Positions 6,601-8,520 of a stretch of DNA of 8,520 bases are shown piece by piece. The DNA is taken from the NCBI GenBank assembly GCA_043801935.1, contig JAZDLO010000136.1:1-8520 (forward strand). Direction: 5' to 3'. Source of the DNA: JAZDLO01 sp043801935 (GTDB lineage Bacteria > Actinomycetota > Thermoleophilia > RBG-16-64-13). Under the pieces are notes generated by a model, which was given only the letters and a program-made list of their open reading frames with translations, was not told where the DNA came from and made no database searches. The position numbers and the translations under genes are program-made. Position 1 is the stretch's first letter. Every line of letters begins with the position of its first letter.

Positions 6601-7508
6601 ACTGGCGGCCGGAGGGGCTTCGGGATGCCGGATTCGCAAGGCACCCCTGTCTGACAGAGACCGCAGCCGTAGCCGTCGAAACCGAACTCCCGACGCACGT
6701 ATTCCTCGGTCACCGGCCGGAGATGACGGGCGCAGGCTTCCTTGTCCCGACCCCCTCTGGTGACCGAGCCCACCGGGCACCGATCAGCGCAGGTCGCACA
6801 TGTTCCCCGGGCGAAGAACAGGCAATAGGCGAAAGGATCAGCGTACGGCCTCGGCGTCGGGGGGATAGTCGCCCGCACCACCACCGATCCGAATCTGACC
6901 GCCTGCCCTCGCTCTGTGATCAACCCGCCGGCCAGACCAAAGGTGCCCAGACCGGAGACATGGGCTACGTGGCGCTCCGACCACGTGGACGCCCGTCCGA
7001 ACTCGGCGGAGTTCTGCTCGCTCCACTGCGGGAGCAGCCCGGGGGCGACGGCGGGGAATCCACCCGCGGCAAGGGCATCCACTAGGGCCATATGCAAGGC
7101 GCGGTTGCCGTCTTGGCCGAAAATCCGGGCCCGGGCCCAGGGCTCGGAGGGAAGGCCGGTCTCTCCGCGGTTGGCAGCCTTGGTAGCCTCCGCTTGACAG
7201 AGGACCCAGCTGATCACCGAGAGCTCGCCGGGGCGCGCCGGCGGGTCGCCGCCCGACCCGATCGCGAAGGCTTCCGATGGGGTCCAGTGGAACGAACCGA
7301 TGTGCTCCTGGAGACCGACATACATTTCATCGGCTCCACTGGAAAAGCCCACCAGCGCGTCGTCCCAAGCTCTGCCGGTCGTGCCTGGGCCCAGGGTGTT
7401 GTTCGCGGAGACGGCGAGGAAGTCTCGGATGAATCGCTCCACGAACGGGCGCAGGTCGTCGTCCCCGCTCGGATCCGCCCCCGGAGCGTCTACCTCTCGG
7501 CGGCTCAC
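6597..7508 (-). CDS. QueG-like double [4Fe-4S] protein (COG1600-type), function unknown
   Basis: This 303-residue cytosolic iron-sulfur protein resembles the C-terminal half of epoxyqueuosine reductase. Cysteines are C237, C240 and C244 (CATCADRCP), C259 (KEACARHL), and C282, C285 and C291 (YGCGLCQTGVPCE), enough for two clusters, with C229 as a further candidate. The upstream region WSERHVAHVSGLGTFGL and GLITERGQAVRFGSVV is typical of QueG and of its uncharacterised paralogues, where a cobalamin-type cofactor pocket lies. The cysteine spacing (C-x2-C-x3-CP with no fourth Cys close by, then C-x2-C-x5-C) departs from ordinary QueG, so I do not call it queG. GTG 7508 is chosen because it overlaps the yjbQ stop as GTGA. 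An upstream in-frame GTG at 7538 has no usable ribosome site. The gene converges on the GT-C gene and both stop codons lie in the same CTAG. Redox chemistry is expected; the substrate is unknown. Confidence 0.8.
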   Translation of the reverse strand: MSRREVDAPGADPSGDDDLRPFVERFIRDFLAVSANNTLGPGTTGRAWDDALVGFSSGADEMYVGLQEHIGSFHWTPSEAFAIGSGGDPPARPGELSVISWVLCQAEATKAANRGETGLPSEPWARARIFGQDGNRALHMALVDALAAGGFPAVAPGLLPQWSEQNSAEFGRASTWSERHVAHVSGLGTFGLAGGLITERGQAVRFGSVVVRATIPPTPRPYADPFAYCLFFARGTCATCADRCPVGSVTRGGRDKEACARHLRPVTEEYVRREFGFDGYGCGLCQTGVPCESGIPKPLRPPV

Positions 7509-7918
7509 AGACGAGAGGTGGGCATGGGCACGATCCACACCCCCCGGGTCCGGGGACCGTCGAACTCGGCCAGGTAGATGCTCTGCCAGGTGCCCAAGCG
7601 CAACCGGCCGTTCTCGACGGGTACCGCCACATGGCTGCCGATGAGGCTGGCCTTGATGTGCGCGTCGGAGTTCCCCTCAGCGTGGCGATACCCGGCGTCG
7701 CGAGGTACGAAGCGCGTCAGTCCCTCGACCATGTCCCGGACCACTGAAGGGTCGGCACCCTCGTTGATCGTGACCCCGGCTGTGGTGTGGGGCACGAAGA
7801 CGCTCACCATGCCGCTCATCGATCGATCGAGATCCGAGACGGCGCGTTGTACTCGTTGGGTGATGTCCACCAGGATCTCGCGGGACGGGGTGGAGACGCT
7901 GATCTCGACAAGAGACAC
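7505..7918 (-). CDS. yjbQ: YjbQ/UPF0047 family protein (TIGR00149)
   Basis: This small cytosolic protein of 137 residues has the usual family length. The conserved residues form a metal/phosphate-type site: HTTAGVTINEGADP (44-57; H44, N52, E53, D56), D62, YRHAEGNSDAHIKASLIGSH (77-96; H79, D85, H87, H96) and GRLRLGTWQSIYLAEFDGPR (104-123). Members are annotated as 'secondary thiamine-phosphate synthase enzyme' because overexpression can replace ThiE weakly; the true reaction remains unclear. The GTG at 7918 has GAGGA 9 nt upstream and gives a normal N-terminus. The family sequence starts right there, so I prefer it. An in-frame ATG 27 nt further upstream has a stronger GGAGGA but is cut off by TGA after three codons. 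The stop is shared with the start of the QueG-like gene (GTGA), so both products are probably made together. Confidence 0.92.
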   Translation of the reverse strand: MSLVEISVSTPSREILVDITQRVQRAVSDLDRSMSGMVSVFVPHTTAGVTINEGADPSVVRDMVEGLTRFVPRDAGYRHAEGNSDAHIKASLIGSHVAVPVENGRLRLGTWQSIYLAEFDGPRTRGVWIVPMPTSRL

Positions 7919-7933
7919 GACTATCGATCCTCG

Positions 7934-7959
7934 TCAAGCCGACATTTCACGATTCCTCC
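7934..7959 (-). promoter_or_regulatory. Strong Shine-Dalgarno and three-codon leader ORF (M-S-A-stop) ahead of yjbQ
   Basis: On the minus strand GGAGGA (7959-7954) is followed after 8 nt by ATG (7945), TCG, GCT and TGA (7936-7934). The frame is that of yjbQ, whose GTG lies 5 codons after this stop and has its own weaker GAGGA (7932-7928). A ribosome finishing at the TGA would stand just before the yjbQ site, which suits reinitiation. A decayed longer N-terminus or a base error at the TGA would look the same. Confidence 0.35.
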
Positions 7960-7984
7960 GCAAGGCCGATGGTGACGCTGGTGG

Positions 7985-7998
7985 CCTGGGGAGCCAGG
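7985..7998 (-). other. Hairpin directly after the tRNA 3' end
   Basis: CCTGG-CTCC-CCAGG forms a 5-bp stem with a 4-base loop, beginning at the base after the tRNA discriminator A. No T run follows, so it is not a classical intrinsic terminator. It may mark the 3' trailer for processing, or slow the polymerase. Without a terminator the tRNA transcript could run on into yjbQ. Confidence 0.3.
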
Positions 7999-8071
7999 TG
8001 GAGGTAAGGGGATTCGAACCCCTGGCCTTCGCGATGCGAACGCGACGCTCTCCCAACTGAGCTATACCCCC
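7999..8071 (-). tRNA. tRNA-Ala (anticodon CGC)
   Basis: The 73-nt cloverleaf is complete. The acceptor is GGGGGTA with TACCTCC, the D stem GCTC/GAGC, the anticodon stem TCGCG/CGCGA with loop TTCGCAT, the variable loop AGGCC, and the T stem AGGGG/CCCCT with loop TTCGAAT. Anticodon CGC is at 8038-8036 and reads GCG. The acceptor contains a G3-U70 pair, the main alanine identity signal, and the discriminator is A. CCA is not encoded (the genome has CCT), so it must be added by the CCA-adding enzyme. The gene sits alone between slipin and yjbQ. Confidence 0.97.
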
Positions 8072-8114
8072 GATCGACGAACAGCCGGCCGCCGTGACGG
8101 CGACGGGCCGGGTA

Positions 8115-8123
8115 TTTATAGCA
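8115..8123 (-). promoter_or_regulatory. Probable extended -10 promoter of tRNA-Ala
   Basis: On the minus strand TGC-TATAAA is an extended -10 element (TGn plus five of six consensus bases), standing out in a GC-rich spacer. Transcription would begin near 8108, about 37 nt before the mature tRNA. No good -35 is seen at 16-18 bp, which is common with an extended -10. The leader would contain a 5-bp hairpin, CGCCG-TCA-CGGCG (8102-8090), before the RNase P site. The rest of the 8072-8204 spacer shows only a weak hairpin (palindrome TTTCGAAA, 8162-8169) and no clear terminator for slipin. Confidence 0.5.
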
Positions 8124-8204
8124 CACCGAGGCCCCGCCATCATCCGGGCGTAAGCCAGGGCTTTCGAAACGAACCCGAGCAAGGCACCATAGGTCGCGAG
8201 CCTG

Positions 8205-8520
8205 CTATTCGCTCGGCTTAAGGCTCTTTTTCAAGAACGGCTCTATCAGATCGATGGGGATCGGGAAGAGGGTGGTCGAGTTCTTCTCGGTGGCGATCTC
8301 GGCCAGAGTCTGCAGGTAGCGCAGCTGGATGGCGGCCGGGTTTCTCGACAGCACCTCAGCGGCTTGACCCAGTTTTTCGGAAGCCTGGAACTCGCCCTCG
8401 GCGGCGATGACTTTGGCCCGGCGTTCCCGCTCGGCTTCAGCCTGCCGGGCCATAGCCCGTTGCATGCTGCTGGGGATCTCCACGTCCTTGACCTCCACGA
8501 TGCTGACCTTCACGCCCCAT
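8205..8520 (-). CDS. Slipin (SPFH/band 7, stomatin-like), C-terminal part only
   Basis: The last 104 residues of a membrane-anchored SPFH-domain protein are present; the N-terminal membrane anchor and most of the SPFH domain lie beyond the right edge. WGVKVSIVEVKDVEIP is the end of the SPFH domain. MARQAEAERERRAKVI begins the charged coiled-coil helix, and GEFQASEKL, LRYLQTL and EKNSTTLFPIPID are hallmarks of prokaryotic slipins. These proteins form large oligomeric rings that organise membrane microdomains and often pair with an NfeD-like membrane protein, which would be upstream if present. The product ends KPSE with TAG. The GTG at 8513 is inside the gene, not a start. HflK/HflC are less likely given the FPIPID ending. 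Confidence 0.93.
   Translation of the reverse strand, partial: WGVKVSIVEVKDVEIPSSMQRAMARQAEAERERRAKVIAAEGEFQASEKLGQAAEVLSRNPAAIQLRYLQTLAEIATEKNSTTLFPIPIDLIEPFLKKSLKPSE

Noticed and set aside
7985..7998. Intrinsic terminator after the tRNA
   Set aside because: There is a small stem but no T run after it, so I list it only as a hairpin.
7578..8060. Plus-strand open frame running through yjbQ and into the tRNA gene
   Set aside because: It overlaps a well-defined tRNA and the conserved yjbQ motifs on the other strand.
7999..8071. tRNA as an integration site (attB) for a mobile element
   Set aside because: No integrase gene, no repeated copy of the tRNA 3' end and no change in base composition is seen in the window.
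7934..8182. Minus-strand frame through the tRNA-Ala gene encoding GIAQLGERRVRIAKARGSNPLTST
   Set aside because: This peptide is a well-known artefact of translating a tRNA gene and its flank; the cloverleaf is complete.

Overview
The window is GC-rich chromosomal DNA packed with genes: seven complete protein genes, two partial ones at the edges, and one tRNA, with little intergenic space. High GC, GTG starts, 1-8 nt gene overlaps and a tRNA-Ala without encoded CCA fit a high-GC bacterium. I lean to a deep-branching actinobacterium (Coriobacteriia, Geothermincolia or Thermoleophilia type), but there is no phylogenetic marker here and this is a weak inference. I see no IS element, phage gene, CRISPR array or att site.

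Left block (1-2867, minus strand): mtaB (methylthiotransferase for ms2t6A37 in tRNA), dtd (D-aminoacyl-tRNA deacylase) and a PHP-domain phosphatase of the histidinol-phosphatase type that runs off the left edge. mtaB and dtd overlap by one base (TGATG), and the phosphatase starts one base after dtd ends, so this looks like one transcription unit devoted mostly to translation quality.

Middle block (2939-6600, plus strand, divergent from mtaB): a GtrA-like four-helix membrane protein, a DPM1/GtrB-like GT2 glycosyltransferase (8-nt overlap), and a 766-residue polytopic protein resembling PTPS_related/YfhO-type GT-C glycosyltransferases. This is the logic of a gtr cassette: charge a polyprenyl phosphate with a sugar, flip it, then transfer the sugar to a cell-surface acceptor. 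The GT-C protein ends in an unusual cytoplasmic tail built from a short 18-nt tandem repeat.

Right block (6597-8520, minus strand): the C-terminal part of a slipin (SPFH/band 7 protein), tRNA-Ala(CGC) with its own likely promoter, yjbQ, and a QueG-like double [4Fe-4S] protein joined to yjbQ by a 4-nt GTGA overlap. The QueG-like gene and the GT-C gene converge and share the palindrome CTAG as both stop codons, leaving no terminator space.

I do not see a clearly new defence or mobile system. The items most worth a second look are the glycosylation cassette with its repeat tail, the yjbQ/QueG-like pair with a three-codon leader ORF, and the enlarged Dtd.
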